Assembly: GCA_028285545.1 (NCBI GenBank)
Contig: JANQPA010000016.1
Span: forward strand, 62,001 to 126,000
Direction of reading: 5' to 3'
Origin: Saprospiraceae bacterium
Lineage (GTDB): Bacteria > Bacteroidota > Bacteroidia > Chitinophagales > Saprospiraceae
DNA: 64,000 bases
The notes under the pieces are model-generated. The model worked only from the letters and a program-made list of their open reading frames with translations, was not told the DNA's origin and ran no database searches. A program made the translations under genes and the position numbers. The first letter of the stretch is position 1, and each line of letters begins with the position of its first letter. Below, piece after piece: positions 18,891 to 28,291 of this stretch.

Positions 18891-20084
18891 ATGAAAAAAG
18901 ACATTAAATTTGGCTCCCTCTGTGTGCATGACGTTCCTCATAATGAAACCACAAAGTCTCATCAAATTCCAATATATGCTACTTCCTCTTTTGAATTTGA
19001 AAGTATTGATCAGGGAATGGCCATTTTCACTGGAAAGGAATCTGGTCATGTGTATGGAAGATATGGAAATCCCACTATTGATTCTGTACAAAAAAAACTA
19101 AGCCAACTGGAAGTTTATGGGCTGGGAATAGAGGCTGAAGGATTAATGATGAGTTCCGGGATGGCTGCCATCTCGACCATGATTATGTCTGTTGTAAAAT
19201 CAGGAGAAAAAATTCTGAGCCAGGGTAATATTTATGGAGGTACTTCTGAATTATTTTTAAAAACCTTTCAGCCTCTAGGTATTGAAACTGTCATGACCAA
19301 CCTAAAGGACCTGGATGCCGTTGAACAAGTGCTAAAATCCGATCCTTCCATTCGGATGGTTTATTTTGAAACCCCTGCTAATCCAACTATGGCCTGTGTA
19401 GACATTCAGGAACTGGCAGCCCTTGCAAAAAAATATGGTGCTTATAGTGCGGTTGATAACACTTTTTGTACGCCTTATTTACAGCAACCACTAAAATTTG
19501 GGGTTGATTTTGTGGTACATTCCACTACCAAGTATTTAAATGGCCATGGTAATTCCATTGCTGGAGTCTTAATTGGTAGGGATGTCGAATTAATGCGTGG
19601 CAAAGTTTGGCAAACCATGAAATTAGCGGGCACCAATTGTAATCCCTGGGATGCATGGCTGGTTAATAATGGTACAAAAACTCTGGCACTAAGAATGGAA
19701 AAACATAATGCCAACGCTCAAGCCATTGCTGAATTTCTTGAAAATCATCCGAAAGTGGAAAGGGTCAACTATAATGGACTTTCCTCTCATGAGGATCATA
19801 ACTTAGCCAAAAAACAAATGAAGAAGTTTGGAGGAATGCTTTCCTTCGAATTAAAGGGCGGACTAGATGCGGGTATCTCTTTTATGAATAAAATAAGATT
19901 CTGCACCCTCGCTCCTACCCTGGGTGATGTGGATACTCTGGTTCTGCACCCGGCCTCTATGTCACATATCAATATTCCTAAAGAAATCCGCTTAAGAAAT
20001 GGAATTACGGATGGGTTGATAAGATTGTCTGTTGGGATTGAGGAGGTAGAGGATATTATCTTTGATTTAGAAAATGCAATTTGA
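18891..20084 (+). CDS. Trans-sulfuration family PLP enzyme (cystathionine gamma-synthase/lyase-like)
   Basis: 397 residues from the ATG at 18891; an upstream frame start at 18831 adds an unlikely hydrophobic tail. The Cys/Met metabolism PLP fold is clear: VYGRYGNPT at about 54-62, SSGMAAI about 88-94, and the Schiff-base lysine at about 214 in STTKYLNGHG. The motif TLGDVDTLVLHPASMSH is at the C-terminal side. The methionine gamma-lyase active-site Cys is replaced (GNIYGGTSELF), which favours a gamma-synthase or beta/gamma-lyase of methionine-cysteine interconversion. The exact reaction is not decidable from sequence alone. Confidence 0.85.
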   Translation: MKKDIKFGSLCVHDVPHNETTKSHQIPIYATSSFEFESIDQGMAIFTGKESGHVYGRYGNPTIDSVQKKLSQLEVYGLGIEAEGLMMSSGMAAISTMIMSVVKSGEKILSQGNIYGGTSELFLKTFQPLGIETVMTNLKDLDAVEQVLKSDPSIRMVYFETPANPTMACVDIQELAALAKKYGAYSAVDNTFCTPYLQQPLKFGVDFVVHSTTKYLNGHGNSIAGVLIGRDVELMRGKVWQTMKLAGTNCNPWDAWLVNNGTKTLALRMEKHNANAQAIAEFLENHPKVERVNYNGLSSHEDHNLAKKQMKKFGGMLSFELKGGLDAGISFMNKIRFCTLAPTLGDVDTLVLHPASMSHINIPKEIRLRNGITDGLIRLSVGIEEVEDIIFDLENAI

Positions 20085-20108
20085 TATTTTTTAAATAGAA
20101 TTATGGTA

Positions 20109-20184
20109 GAAGTAAATGGAAGTAAGTAGAAGTAAATTGTCCTACCTAAAAAACGATTTACTTCTACTTACTTCCATTTACTTC
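20109..20184. terminator. 29-bp perfect inverted repeat between convergent genes
   Basis: Arms 20109-20137 and 20156-20184 are perfectly complementary over 29 nt, each a triple stutter of GAAGTAA/TTACTTC words, with an 18-nt loop. It sits in the gap between the PLP enzyme and the DAHP synthase gene and probably terminates both. Confidence 0.7.
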
Positions 20185-20218
20185 GAGAGCCCATAGGGCG
20201 ATCCTACTTCCGTTTTAA

Positions 20219-21229
20219 TCATAAACTATCTCTCAATTCAAGGTATTTATCCACCTTTTTATACACCGTTTCTGCCTCCTGGAAATTTAGGGTTTGCTGG
20301 CCATCCGAAAAAGCTTTTTCTGGAGAATGATGAACCTCCATGATGATACCGTCCGCTCCGGCAACAGTAGCCGCATAAGCAATTTTGTCCACAAAACGCC
20401 TGACTCCAATACCATGAGAAGGATCTGCAATGACCGGAAGGTGGGTTTTTTCTTTGAGGGTTGCAATGGCATTGATGTCAAATACATTACGATAGGCATT
20501 TTCATAGGTACGAATCCCTCGCTCACAAAGCATGATTTTTTCATTTCCATTAGAAAAAATATACTCGGCAGACTGCAATAATTCATCCAATGTTCCGGAC
20601 ATCCCTCTTTTTAATAGAACCGGCTTATCCACCTTCCCTAGTGCATCTAATAGGTTAAAATTCTGGGCATTTCGGGCTCCCACCTGAAAAACATCAATAT
20701 AATCGATCATCGAATCAATCTGCTCTACCATCATCACCTCAGTAATTATTTTAATTCCAGCCTCACTGGCTATTTGATGCCATAATTTCAAACCATCAAT
20801 TCCAAGGCCACGAAAGGAATAAGGAGAGCTTCTAGGCTTATATACTCCACCTCTCATGATCTTCACACCATTAGCTTTTAAATGTTCGACCGTTTTTTGG
20901 ATTTGTTCCTCCGACTCTATGGAACAGGGCCCTGCCATTAGAGCAAACTCTCCATCCCCAATTTTCACTTCATCTCCTAAATCAAGTTGGGTTTGTCCTA
21001 CCTTCCATTTTTTGGAAACCAGTTTGTAGGCATCGCTAACCCTATGGATGTCTTTTATACCCGGCAATTTACCTATCGTTCGAATATCAAAATCTTTCTT
21101 ACCAACAGCTACAATGTAGTCTCCAAATTGCGTGCTAACTTTGTTGGCTTTATATTTTATACTGGAAAGTTGGCTCTTTAATACCTCCAGTTCTTCCTCT
21201 TTAATGTTTGGTTCCAGTTGGATGATCAT
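20219..21229 (-). CDS. aroF: 3-deoxy-7-phosphoheptulonate (DAHP) synthase
   Basis: A 336-residue type I-beta DAHP synthase. Residues 1-75 form the N-terminal ferredoxin-like/ACT-type regulatory domain found in Thermotoga-type enzymes (MIIQLEPNIKEEELEVLKSQ...). The TIM barrel carries the KPRSSPYSFRGLG substrate motif, MAGPCSIESEEQ, and the metal site CERGIRTYE and DPSHGIG. It catalyses the first step of the shikimate pathway. It is the last gene of the trp operon, 66 bp after trpA, so it feeds chorismate synthesis under trp control. The gene symbol is by family convention. Confidence 0.9.
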   Translation of the reverse strand: MIIQLEPNIKEEELEVLKSQLSSIKYKANKVSTQFGDYIVAVGKKDFDIRTIGKLPGIKDIHRVSDAYKLVSKKWKVGQTQLDLGDEVKIGDGEFALMAGPCSIESEEQIQKTVEHLKANGVKIMRGGVYKPRSSPYSFRGLGIDGLKLWHQIASEAGIKIITEVMMVEQIDSMIDYIDVFQVGARNAQNFNLLDALGKVDKPVLLKRGMSGTLDELLQSAEYIFSNGNEKIMLCERGIRTYENAYRNVFDINAIATLKEKTHLPVIADPSHGIGVRRFVDKIAYAATVAGADGIIMEVHHSPEKAFSDGQQTLNFQEAETVYKKVDKYLELRDSL

Positions 21230-21295
21230 ACCGTATTTGTTATTTTACTTTTCCAATTAAAGTCCGTTGTTTGCAAGTTCACAACTTGTTTAAAA

Positions 21296-22093
21296 TCATA
21301 AAATCTTGGCATCAATTGCCTGACCTTTTACCATCTCCACAAATTCCATAGTAGTCCTATTAATATCCTTAGTATTATTTAAGGCATTAATATAGGCGCT
21401 ACCAATAATGGCTCCATTGGCATATTGGCAAGCAGTTGAAAAAGTTTCGTGATTTGATATTCCAAAACCTAACAAGCGAGGGTTGGATAGGTTCATTTTA
21501 TTAATCCGGTTAAAATAAGCAATTTGCTTATCCGAAATGCCTTTTTTTGCGCCAGTAATGGATGAATTAGAAACCATATAAATAAACCCGCTGGTCAATT
21601 CATCAATCTTCTTTATTCGCTCTGGGCTTGTTTGAGGAGTAATCAAAAAACTAATATCCAAGCCAGCCTCCTCAATCATAGTTTTATAATAGGTTTCATA
21701 TTCGTAAACGGGTAAATCTGGCAAGATTAAACCATCTATTCCCACATTTTTGCATCGCGTGAAGAAGTTCTGTTCTCCATATTGCATTACCTGGTTGAAA
21801 TATCCCATTAAAATAAGAGGGATGGAGGAGGAATTTCGCACTGCTTCCAGCTGTTCAAATAAGAGATCTAAGGTCATGCCATTTTTAAGGGCAACTTGTC
21901 CGCTTTGTTGGATTGTTGGACCATCCGCCAGCGGGTCAGAATAGGGCATGCCCACTTCTACGAGATCAACTCCCGCTTCCTCAAGCGATAGAATTATTTC
22001 CTTGGTAGAATCTAATTTTGGAAATCCGGCCGTAAAGTATATGTTTAAAATATTTTCTTTTTTCTCTGAAAATAATTGTTGTATCCTACTCAT
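21296..22093 (-). CDS. trpA: Tryptophan synthase alpha chain
   Basis: 265 residues from the ATG at 22093 (MSRIQQLFSEKKE). The longer in-frame start at 22177 would translate an intergenic stutter repeat, so I rejected it. The catalytic Glu is in LVEVGMPYSDPLADGPTIQ, with the catalytic Asp on the following strands (LILPDLPVYE), YFTAGFP near the start and the phosphate-binding GFGISN near the C-terminus. It cleaves indole-3-glycerol phosphate to indole, which is channelled to TrpB encoded just upstream. Confidence 0.95.
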   Translation of the reverse strand: MSRIQQLFSEKKENILNIYFTAGFPKLDSTKEIILSLEEAGVDLVEVGMPYSDPLADGPTIQQSGQVALKNGMTLDLLFEQLEAVRNSSSIPLILMGYFNQVMQYGEQNFFTRCKNVGIDGLILPDLPVYEYETYYKTMIEEAGLDISFLITPQTSPERIKKIDELTSGFIYMVSNSSITGAKKGISDKQIAYFNRINKMNLSNPRLLGFGISNHETFSTACQYANGAIIGSAYINALNNTKDINRTTMEFVEMVKGQAIDAKIL

Positions 22094-22176
22094 CTTTTGG
22101 GTATTGGGTATTGGGTAGTGAGTATTGGGTAGTGAATTTTTTGTCCTCGTTACCCAATACCCAGTACTCAGTACCA
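22094..22176. repeat. Inverted stutter repeat between trpB and trpA
   Basis: GGGTATTGGGTATTGGG words (about 22096-22134) face GTTACCCAATACCCAGTAC (about 22149-22167). The hairpin lies inside an operon, so it may reduce trpA-aroF expression relative to trpB or act as a processing site. This is inference. Confidence 0.6.
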
Positions 22177-23361
22177 TTAATGAAATTTGTCGTAGTGTTT
22201 AATATAGGTTTCGAGGTCTTTATCTCCTCTACCAGAAAGGTTGATGACAATGACGTCTGTACTGTTGTATTTAATTTTTTCTAAAGCCGAAAAAGCATGG
22301 GCTGTTTCCAAAGCTGGAATGATTCCTTCTTTTTGAGAAACGAAATAAGCAGAAGCCAATGCCTCCTTATCTGTAATACTTACTGGCTCTGCCCTTCCTG
22401 ATTTGATCAGGTGGGCATGCAAAGGCCCGATACCGGGATAGTCCAGGCCTGCTGAAATGGAGTAAGGTTCAATGATTTGACCATCAGGCGTCTGCATTAA
22501 CAGGGTTCTGCTGCCATGGATGATCCCCTTTGATCCTAGCACGCTTGTGGCAGCGGATTCTCCACTTTCCACCCCAAGGCCTGCAGCCTCTACAGCAATC
22601 AATCTTACCTGCTCGCGGTTAAGGTAATGATAATAGGCACCCGCAGCATTACTTCCTCCTCCAACACAAGCGATAATGATATCGGGATCTTCTTTTCCGG
22701 TTTGGTCTAGAAGTTGCCAAAGCATTTCTTCAGAAATAACAGATTGGAAGCGGGCAACCATATCTGGATAAGGATGTGGCCCTACAACCGAACCGATAAT
22801 ATAATGGGTATCTTCCGGATTATTAATCCAATCTCTAATGGCTTCATTGGTGGCATCTTTAAGGGTTTTGCTGCCGCTTCTGGCGGGTCTTACCTCAGCA
22901 CCCAGCATCTTCATTCTGGCTACATTAGGGGCCTGTCTTTTGATATCTACTTCACCCATATACACAATACACTTGATGCCCTTAAGGGCACAAACGGTAG
23001 CGGTGGCTACCCCATGTTGTCCAGCTCCGGTTTCGGCAATAATTCTTTTTTTACCTAGTCTTTGAGCCAGTAAAATTTGCCCAATGGTATTATTGATTTT
23101 ATGAGCGCCAGTATGATTAAGGTCTTCACGTTTTAGGTAAATAGAAGCATTATAGTGGGCAGAAAGTCTTTCCGCCAGATATAATGGTGATGGACGGCCA
23201 ACATAATCTCTTAAAAGCTGTTGAAATTCCTTCTTAAAGGTTTCATCGTCCATTATTTCTAAATACAATTGCCTGAGTTCTTCAACATTAGGGTGCAGCA
23301 TTTCGGGAATAAAGGCACCTCCAAACTCTCCGTAATATCCTTTATTGTCTATTGTTATCAT
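22177..23361 (-). CDS. trpB: Tryptophan synthase beta chain
   Basis: A 394-residue TrpB1-type enzyme. The PLP lysine is Lys88 in HTGAHKINN. The Glu of the active site is in ETGAGQHGVA, and the phosphate loop is CVGGGSNA. The C-terminal SGRGDKDL is typical. It condenses indole with serine. The gene is 2 bp from trpF. Confidence 0.97.
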   Translation of the reverse strand: MITIDNKGYYGEFGGAFIPEMLHPNVEELRQLYLEIMDDETFKKEFQQLLRDYVGRPSPLYLAERLSAHYNASIYLKREDLNHTGAHKINNTIGQILLAQRLGKKRIIAETGAGQHGVATATVCALKGIKCIVYMGEVDIKRQAPNVARMKMLGAEVRPARSGSKTLKDATNEAIRDWINNPEDTHYIIGSVVGPHPYPDMVARFQSVISEEMLWQLLDQTGKEDPDIIIACVGGGSNAAGAYYHYLNREQVRLIAVEAAGLGVESGESAATSVLGSKGIIHGSRTLLMQTPDGQIIEPYSISAGLDYPGIGPLHAHLIKSGRAEPVSITDKEALASAYFVSQKEGIIPALETAHAFSALEKIKYNSTDVIVINLSGRGDKDLETYIKHYDKFH

Positions 23362-23363
23362 AA

Positions 23364-24029
23364 TTAAGAATGATCTATACTTTTTACCTTTTCTAGAAAA
23401 AATTTAACTTTTGTGAGGTCTTTCACACCAGGTTCTAACTCAAATTGGCTGTTGATGTCTACTCCTGATAATTGAGGGAAATCCAGTTGATTAACTTCCT
23501 CGGCCATTTCGGGGCCAATACCTCCACTTAATAAGAAAGGAGTTACTCCCTGGTAACCTTCCAGGATGGACCAGTTAAAACGAATGCCATTGCCACCTAA
23601 TTTTTCTCCTTTTGTATCAAAAAGAAAATAACTACAGTAAGGAGCATAAGTTTCGGTTTGAGAAAAATCGAAGTCTTCATCTACAGCAAATGCCTTAATC
23701 ATTCTGGCCTTCCGAACACTACTGGCTTGCCATAAAATGGATAATTCTCTGCAATACTCTGCACTCTCATTACCGTGTAGTTGTATATAGTCCAATTCAT
23801 AATCGTGAACAGCGTTTAAGATTTCTTCTACTTCTGCATTTACAAAAACACCTACTTTATTAATATCTTCAAACCGCTCACTTTGTTCAGGTAGCCATTT
23901 TTTCAAGGGAGATTTTCCAATATATCTTGGAGACTCCGGGAAAAATATAAAGCCAATAAAATCAATTGGCAGATCTAATAGAGCCAAAATATTTTCTGGC
24001 TCCCTCATACCGCATACTTTCACTTTCAT
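23364..24029 (-). CDS. trpF: Phosphoribosylanthranilate isomerase
   Basis: A 221-residue TIM barrel starting KVKVCGMREPENI, with the catalytic Cys in KVCGM and the Asp in FLFDTKGEKLGGNG. LLSGGIGPE and SGVDINSQFE bind phosphate. It overlaps the end of trpC by 1 bp. It is a free-standing TrpF, not fused to TrpC. Confidence 0.95.
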   Translation of the reverse strand: MKVKVCGMREPENILALLDLPIDFIGFIFFPESPRYIGKSPLKKWLPEQSERFEDINKVGVFVNAEVEEILNAVHDYELDYIQLHGNESAEYCRELSILWQASSVRKARMIKAFAVDEDFDFSQTETYAPYCSYFLFDTKGEKLGGNGIRFNWSILEGYQGVTPFLLSGGIGPEMAEEVNQLDFPQLSGVDINSQFELEPGVKDLTKVKFFLEKVKSIDHS

Positions 24030-24844
24030 TAGGCTATAGCATTTTTATACGTTTCTTCAATATATTTAATTCGCTTAATAAAATCCTGGCAAGTTTTTGC
24101 AGGCTGGGCAGTTTTCATAAAATATTCTCCAATTAAAAAACCCTGGAAGCCAACTTTTCTTAATTTGACTATAGCATTGGGGTCATTGATTCCGCTTTCA
24201 GAGATCTTGACCAGGTTTTTTGGAATTTCTTCAAAAAGATTAATTGAGGTAGCAATACTAACGGTAAAATCCTTTAGGTTCCGGTTGTTTACCCCAACTA
24301 TATCCACAAATTCATTTAATTTCGACAATTCTTCCTTGGAATGAACCTCCATTAATACTTCTAAATCAAGTGATTTTGCCTGTCGAGCCAGGGATTTCAA
24401 CTCTTCTTTTTCCAAACATTCTGCAATCAACAAAATTACATCAGCACCTATCGACTTGGCTTCAAATATTTGATATTCATCTATTACAAAATCCTTCCTT
24501 AGAATGGGGCAGAAATTGAATTTTCGAGCCTCTGTTAAATCCTCATTTTTTCCAGAAAAAAATTCTTGATCTGTCAACACTGAAAGCCCGGAGGCCCCAG
24601 CTTGCATGTACCCAATAGTAACCTGCTCTACTGAAGCATAGGGATTAATTGCTCCTTTTGAGGGTGATTTCCGCTTAAATTCTGCAATAATTCCAGATTT
24701 ATCTGGGCGAAGCAAATATTCTTTCATCGATACTACAGGCGATTCAAAATATATGCTTTTCTCAAGCAACTTAGTGGGATACAAATCTTTACTTTTTTGT
24801 ACCTCCGATTTTTTATTTGCTATTATTTTGTCTAGTATATTCAT
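24029..24844 (-). CDS. trpC: Indole-3-glycerol phosphate synthase
   Basis: A 271-residue TIM barrel with AEFKRKSPSKGAI (catalytic Lys and Glu region), LRKDFVIDEYQI, EVLMEVHSKEEL, GVNNRNLKDF and SESGI. It converts CdRP to indole-3-glycerol phosphate. It is separated from trpD by about 140 bp holding stutter words. Confidence 0.95.
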   Translation of the reverse strand: MNILDKIIANKKSEVQKSKDLYPTKLLEKSIYFESPVVSMKEYLLRPDKSGIIAEFKRKSPSKGAINPYASVEQVTIGYMQAGASGLSVLTDQEFFSGKNEDLTEARKFNFCPILRKDFVIDEYQIFEAKSIGADVILLIAECLEKEELKSLARQAKSLDLEVLMEVHSKEELSKLNEFVDIVGVNNRNLKDFTVSIATSINLFEEIPKNLVKISESGINDPNAIVKLRKVGFQGFLIGEYFMKTAQPAKTCQDFIKRIKYIEETYKNAIA

Positions 24845-24987
24845 TTTGGTTTGGTTATTTGTTGTTGGTTATCAGTTATTCGTTATTTGTTAGCTCAAAG
24901 ATTTGAGTTCATCAAAAAATCACAGCATTACAAAATCACAATATCAAACAATTTGCACATCTTCTCATCTTCAAATTTTCTAATCAT
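24845..24987. repeat. Stutter words between trpD and trpC
   Basis: It contains GTTATTCGTTATTTGTTAG (about 24875-24893) and the AATTTGCACATCTTCTCATC word (about 24951-24970). It lies inside the operon; no gene is seen. Confidence 0.5.
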
Positions 24988-25977
24988 CTAATATTCAATC
25001 AATTTTTTAAAAACTTGTAAGGCATTTCCACTCAAGATACTTTCCCGGGCTTCTTCAATGCAATCAGCAATTGGTCGATTAGGATGAATACATTGGATGG
25101 CCAGTCCTGCATTGGCAATAACGACTTGCTGCTGAGCCTTAGTTGCTTCATTTTTCAAAACACTCAATAAGATAGAAGCTGCCTCTTCATTGGTTTCTCC
25201 CCCATAAAGATCTTTGGCGCTTAATTGTGGCAATCCCAAATCTTCAGGTGAAATCAAACGCTCGCTCTCACTGGTTCGTATTTTGGCATCTCCAGTCAAA
25301 GATATTTCATCATAACCATCTAAGGCATAAACGATGGTAAATTGCCTGCCGGTCTGTTGCATAATATATTGGTACATTCTGGCCAATTCCAGGCTAAAAG
25401 TTCCAAATAATTGATACCTCGGTTGTACTGGGTTTACTAGAGGCCCCAACATATTAAAGAAGGTTTTCATCCCCAGTTGTTTGCGTACTGGGACTACTTC
25501 TTTCATTGCAGGATGAAATAAGGGTGCATGTAAAAAACAGATCCCCGCTTCCTCCAAATGTCTCCTTAATATATCGCCATTATTAGTGAATTCATATCCC
25601 AACTCCATCAACACGTTTGATGATCCTACTGCAGAAGATACTCCATAGCTGCCATGTTTGGTAACTTTATAACCGGCACCTGCCATTACAAAGGCAGCAG
25701 TAGTGGAAATGTTAAAGGTATTTTTTCCATCTCCTCCGGTACCTACAATGTCAATTGTATCCATTCCATTAATATCCAGAGGAACACACAGCTCCAGTAA
25801 GGCATCTCTAAATCCTTCTAATTCTCCCAAAGTAATATGCCGCATATTAAACACAGTAGCAAAACTGGCTACTTGAACATGATTGTATTTTCCACTGGAA
25901 ATATCTAATAATACTTCTTTGGCTTCCTCCCGGTCCAATTGTCTGTGTTCAAATAATTTTGATAAGATGGTTTTCAT
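24988..25977 (-). CDS. trpD: Anthranilate phosphoribosyltransferase
   Basis: A 329-residue protein with the PRPP loop GTGGDGKNTFNIST, KHGSYGVSSAVGSSNVL, LGPLVNPVQPRYQLFGTFS and the TGDAKIRTSESE region. It transfers phosphoribose to anthranilate. It is third in the operon. Confidence 0.95.
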   Translation of the reverse strand: MKTILSKLFEHRQLDREEAKEVLLDISSGKYNHVQVASFATVFNMRHITLGELEGFRDALLELCVPLDINGMDTIDIVGTGGDGKNTFNISTTAAFVMAGAGYKVTKHGSYGVSSAVGSSNVLMELGYEFTNNGDILRRHLEEAGICFLHAPLFHPAMKEVVPVRKQLGMKTFFNMLGPLVNPVQPRYQLFGTFSLELARMYQYIMQQTGRQFTIVYALDGYDEISLTGDAKIRTSESERLISPEDLGLPQLSAKDLYGGETNEEAASILLSVLKNEATKAQQQVVIANAGLAIQCIHPNRPIADCIEEARESILSGNALQVFKKLIEY

Positions 25978-26083
25978 TTAAGCTTCTTTTTACTGTGCGC
26001 TACGGTGATGAATTTTGAATTTTGAATGACAAATTTTTTATGATTTATACTTCCTTGATCCTATACTCTTTACCCACTACCCA

Positions 26084-26686
26084 TTACTCACTACTCATTA
26101 CTGTAAGTGCTTTTTTACAATGATTTAGAAAGTTTTCCAATATTTTCATACCTTCTTTGGTCATTATGGATTCTGGATGAAACTGAAGGCCATACACTTC
26201 ATAGGATTTATGCCTCATTGCCATTAGTTCACCCTGGCTGTCTATTGCTGTTACTTTTAATTCACCTGGTACCTGTCGTTTATCTACTACCCAGGAATGG
26301 TATCTCCCAACCTCAATTTGGGAGGGAATATTTTCAAATAATATATCGTTTGGATCAGTTATTTGAATGGGCGTATGTACTCCATGATATACTTTTGCTA
26401 AATTTTCCAAAGGTGCACCAAAAGCTTCTCCGATGGCTTGATGCCCAAGGCAGACACCCAATATGAACTTAGTAGGTGCATATTTTTTAATTAATTCAGG
26501 CATTATTCCAGCTTCAGAAGGAAGACCTGGTCCCGGTGACAAAACTATAACATCGTAATTGTCCACTTCATCAAGTGAAATGGCATCATTTCGAAAAACA
26601 TCTACCTTCTCATCCAGTATTTCCTGCAAATATTGTACTAGATTATAAGTGAAGGAGTCGTAATTATCTAAGACCAAAAGTTTCAT
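26084..26686 (-). CDS. trpG: Anthranilate synthase glutamine amidotransferase component
   Basis: A 200-residue class I glutamine amidotransferase. The nucleophile is Cys79 in ILGVCLGHQAIGEAFG, and the His-Glu pair is in GLQFHPESIMT. It starts with the family's LLVLDNYDSFTYNL. It supplies ammonia to TrpE. A folate PabA role is also possible for such proteins, but the operon position makes TrpG the main call. Confidence 0.95.
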   Translation of the reverse strand: MKLLVLDNYDSFTYNLVQYLQEILDEKVDVFRNDAISLDEVDNYDVIVLSPGPGLPSEAGIMPELIKKYAPTKFILGVCLGHQAIGEAFGAPLENLAKVYHGVHTPIQITDPNDILFENIPSQIEVGRYHSWVVDKRQVPGELKVTAIDSQGELMAMRHKSYEVYGLQFHPESIMTKEGMKILENFLNHCKKALTVMSSE

Positions 26687-26711
26687 GATGGTAATGATTT
26701 TATGTAATGAG

Positions 26712-28130
26712 CTACAGCTTTTCGGCTTCTTTTAATGCTTTGGTTAATGCTCCTAATTTGTTGTTTACCTCTTGTAATTCGTTTTCCTCTATACTGCTTA
26801 CTACAATTCCAGCTCCGGCTTGATAATAGAGGGTATTATCCTGGCTTAAAAAAGAACGGATAACAATGGCTTGATTCATTTCTCCTTTAAAATCAATAAA
26901 TCCTAAAGAACCACCATAAAAGCTTCGGTTCTGGTTTTCATATTTATTGATTAATTCTATGGCTTTGTACTTTGGAGCCCCAGATAATGTTCCAGCTGGA
27001 AAGGTATCGCCAAAAATTTGTATGGGATTGGTATCTTCTTCTAGTTGGCCTTCCACTTTAGAAACCAGATGAATGACATGGCTAAAGAATTGTATTTCCT
27101 TAAGCTTTTTTATCCTAACTTCAGAAGAATGTCTGCCTAAATCATTTCTTGCCAGGTCAACCAACATGATGTGTTCTGCATTCTCTTTGGGGTCATTGGT
27201 GAGTTCCAGTGCTCTTCTGGCATCCTCTTGATTATCGCCCGAACGCCTGTAGGTTCCAGCGATAGGATTAACCGTTGCCACTCCACCCCTTATAACCATT
27301 TGAGATTCTGGTGAGGATCCAAATATTTTATAATTGCCATAATCAAAATAAAACAAATAGGGAGAAGGGTTGATGGATCGAAGGACACGATAAACATTAA
27401 AATCATCCCCAGCAAACTGCTGGGCAAATTGTCTTGAAAATACAATCTGAAAGACATCACCTAACTGACAGTGTTTTTTACCTATACTTACCAAATCTTT
27501 AAATTCCTCATCTGTCAGGTTGCTACTTTCTTTTCCTTTTAAATGAAATTTATGCTGAGCAACCTTTTGACTATAAATTAAATTCTCCAGTTGCTCCATT
27601 TTGGAATCCTCACCTGGCAGGAGGTTTTCGAGAATATGCAGTTCATTTTTATAGTGATTAACGGCTATGATGAAGCGATGAAGAGAAAATCGAATATCTG
27701 GCAGGTCACTCTTTCTTTTTTCCTCATCAAATTTAAGGGTGTCAAAATATTGAACTGCATCAAATCCCACATGACCAAACAGTCCGTTGAAATTTTTGAA
27801 AGGCCCATCGTATTGCAGATCATAGGCGTCCAGATAGCTTTTTAGGGCAGCTGGTACAGTATGAATATCTTCAACCTCCAGATTTTCTTTTTCTGCACCT
27901 GGAAACTGAAAAGTAATTTGTCCTTTGTGAACCTTAAAAAAGCCAATTTCTTCCAGCCCCAGGAAAGAAAAGCAATTTTCGGCATCGCTAAAATCATTAC
28001 TTTCCAATAAAACTGGAAGGGTAAAGTGATCTCTGACTTTAAGATAAAGAGAAACAGGTGTTATGGTATCTGCCAGATGCCTTTTCACCTTAATCTGTAG
28101 AGGAATTTTTTGATGTGTTAAGAGGTCCAT
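26712..28130 (-). CDS. trpE: Anthranilate synthase component I
   Basis: A 472-residue chorismate-binding enzyme. The feedback-tryptophan motif LLES is at about 41-44. The catalytic half has QIVFSRQF, SPSPYLFYFDYG, PIAGTYRRSG, DLARNDLGRHS, FPAGTLSGAPK and QAGAGIV. It is the first structural gene of the trp operon. It is preceded by a leader peptide and attenuator hairpin, so both feedback and attenuation control are expected. Confidence 0.96.
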   Translation of the reverse strand: MDLLTHQKIPLQIKVKRHLADTITPVSLYLKVRDHFTLPVLLESNDFSDAENCFSFLGLEEIGFFKVHKGQITFQFPGAEKENLEVEDIHTVPAALKSYLDAYDLQYDGPFKNFNGLFGHVGFDAVQYFDTLKFDEEKRKSDLPDIRFSLHRFIIAVNHYKNELHILENLLPGEDSKMEQLENLIYSQKVAQHKFHLKGKESSNLTDEEFKDLVSIGKKHCQLGDVFQIVFSRQFAQQFAGDDFNVYRVLRSINPSPYLFYFDYGNYKIFGSSPESQMVIRGGVATVNPIAGTYRRSGDNQEDARRALELTNDPKENAEHIMLVDLARNDLGRHSSEVRIKKLKEIQFFSHVIHLVSKVEGQLEEDTNPIQIFGDTFPAGTLSGAPKYKAIELINKYENQNRSFYGGSLGFIDFKGEMNQAIVIRSFLSQDNTLYYQAGAGIVVSSIEENELQEVNNKLGALTKALKEAEKL

Positions 28131-28142
28131 GATTTTTATTAT

Positions 28143-28186
28143 TAAAAAAAAAACGGCTTGCTGGGTGTACCAACAAGCCGTTTTTT
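28143..28186 (-). terminator. trp attenuator: intrinsic terminator before trpE
   Basis: The stem ACGGCTTG (28153-28160) pairs with CAAGCCGT (28174-28181), extended by an inner TGG/CCA. On the minus strand it ends in a run of about ten U. It lies 12 bp upstream of trpE and 20-60 bp after the leader-peptide stop, the position expected of an attenuator. Confidence 0.9.
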
Positions 28187-28205
28187 CAACTATCCAAATA
28201 GCGTG

Positions 28206-28268
28206 CTAATTCACCCGATTGATCGAATGATTGCGCCACCACCAAGAAGTTGTATATAGGTTAAACAT
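28206..28268 (-). CDS. trpL: trp operon leader peptide
   Basis: A 20-codon frame with ATG at 28268 and TAG at 28208-28206. The peptide holds three consecutive Trp codons (TSWWWRNH). A promoter matching the Bacteroidota consensus lies about 25 bp upstream and an intrinsic terminator just downstream. Ribosome stalling at the TGG triplet when Trp-tRNA is scarce would favour an antiterminator. GGGTG in the leader (about 28211-28215) can pair with CACCC in the terminator loop, but I have not folded it fully. The gene is short but the Trp run and context are decisive. Confidence 0.88.
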   Translation of the reverse strand: MFNLYTTSWWWRNHSINRVN

Positions 28269-28291
28269 AATTTGTTTTGCTTAATTTGGCT

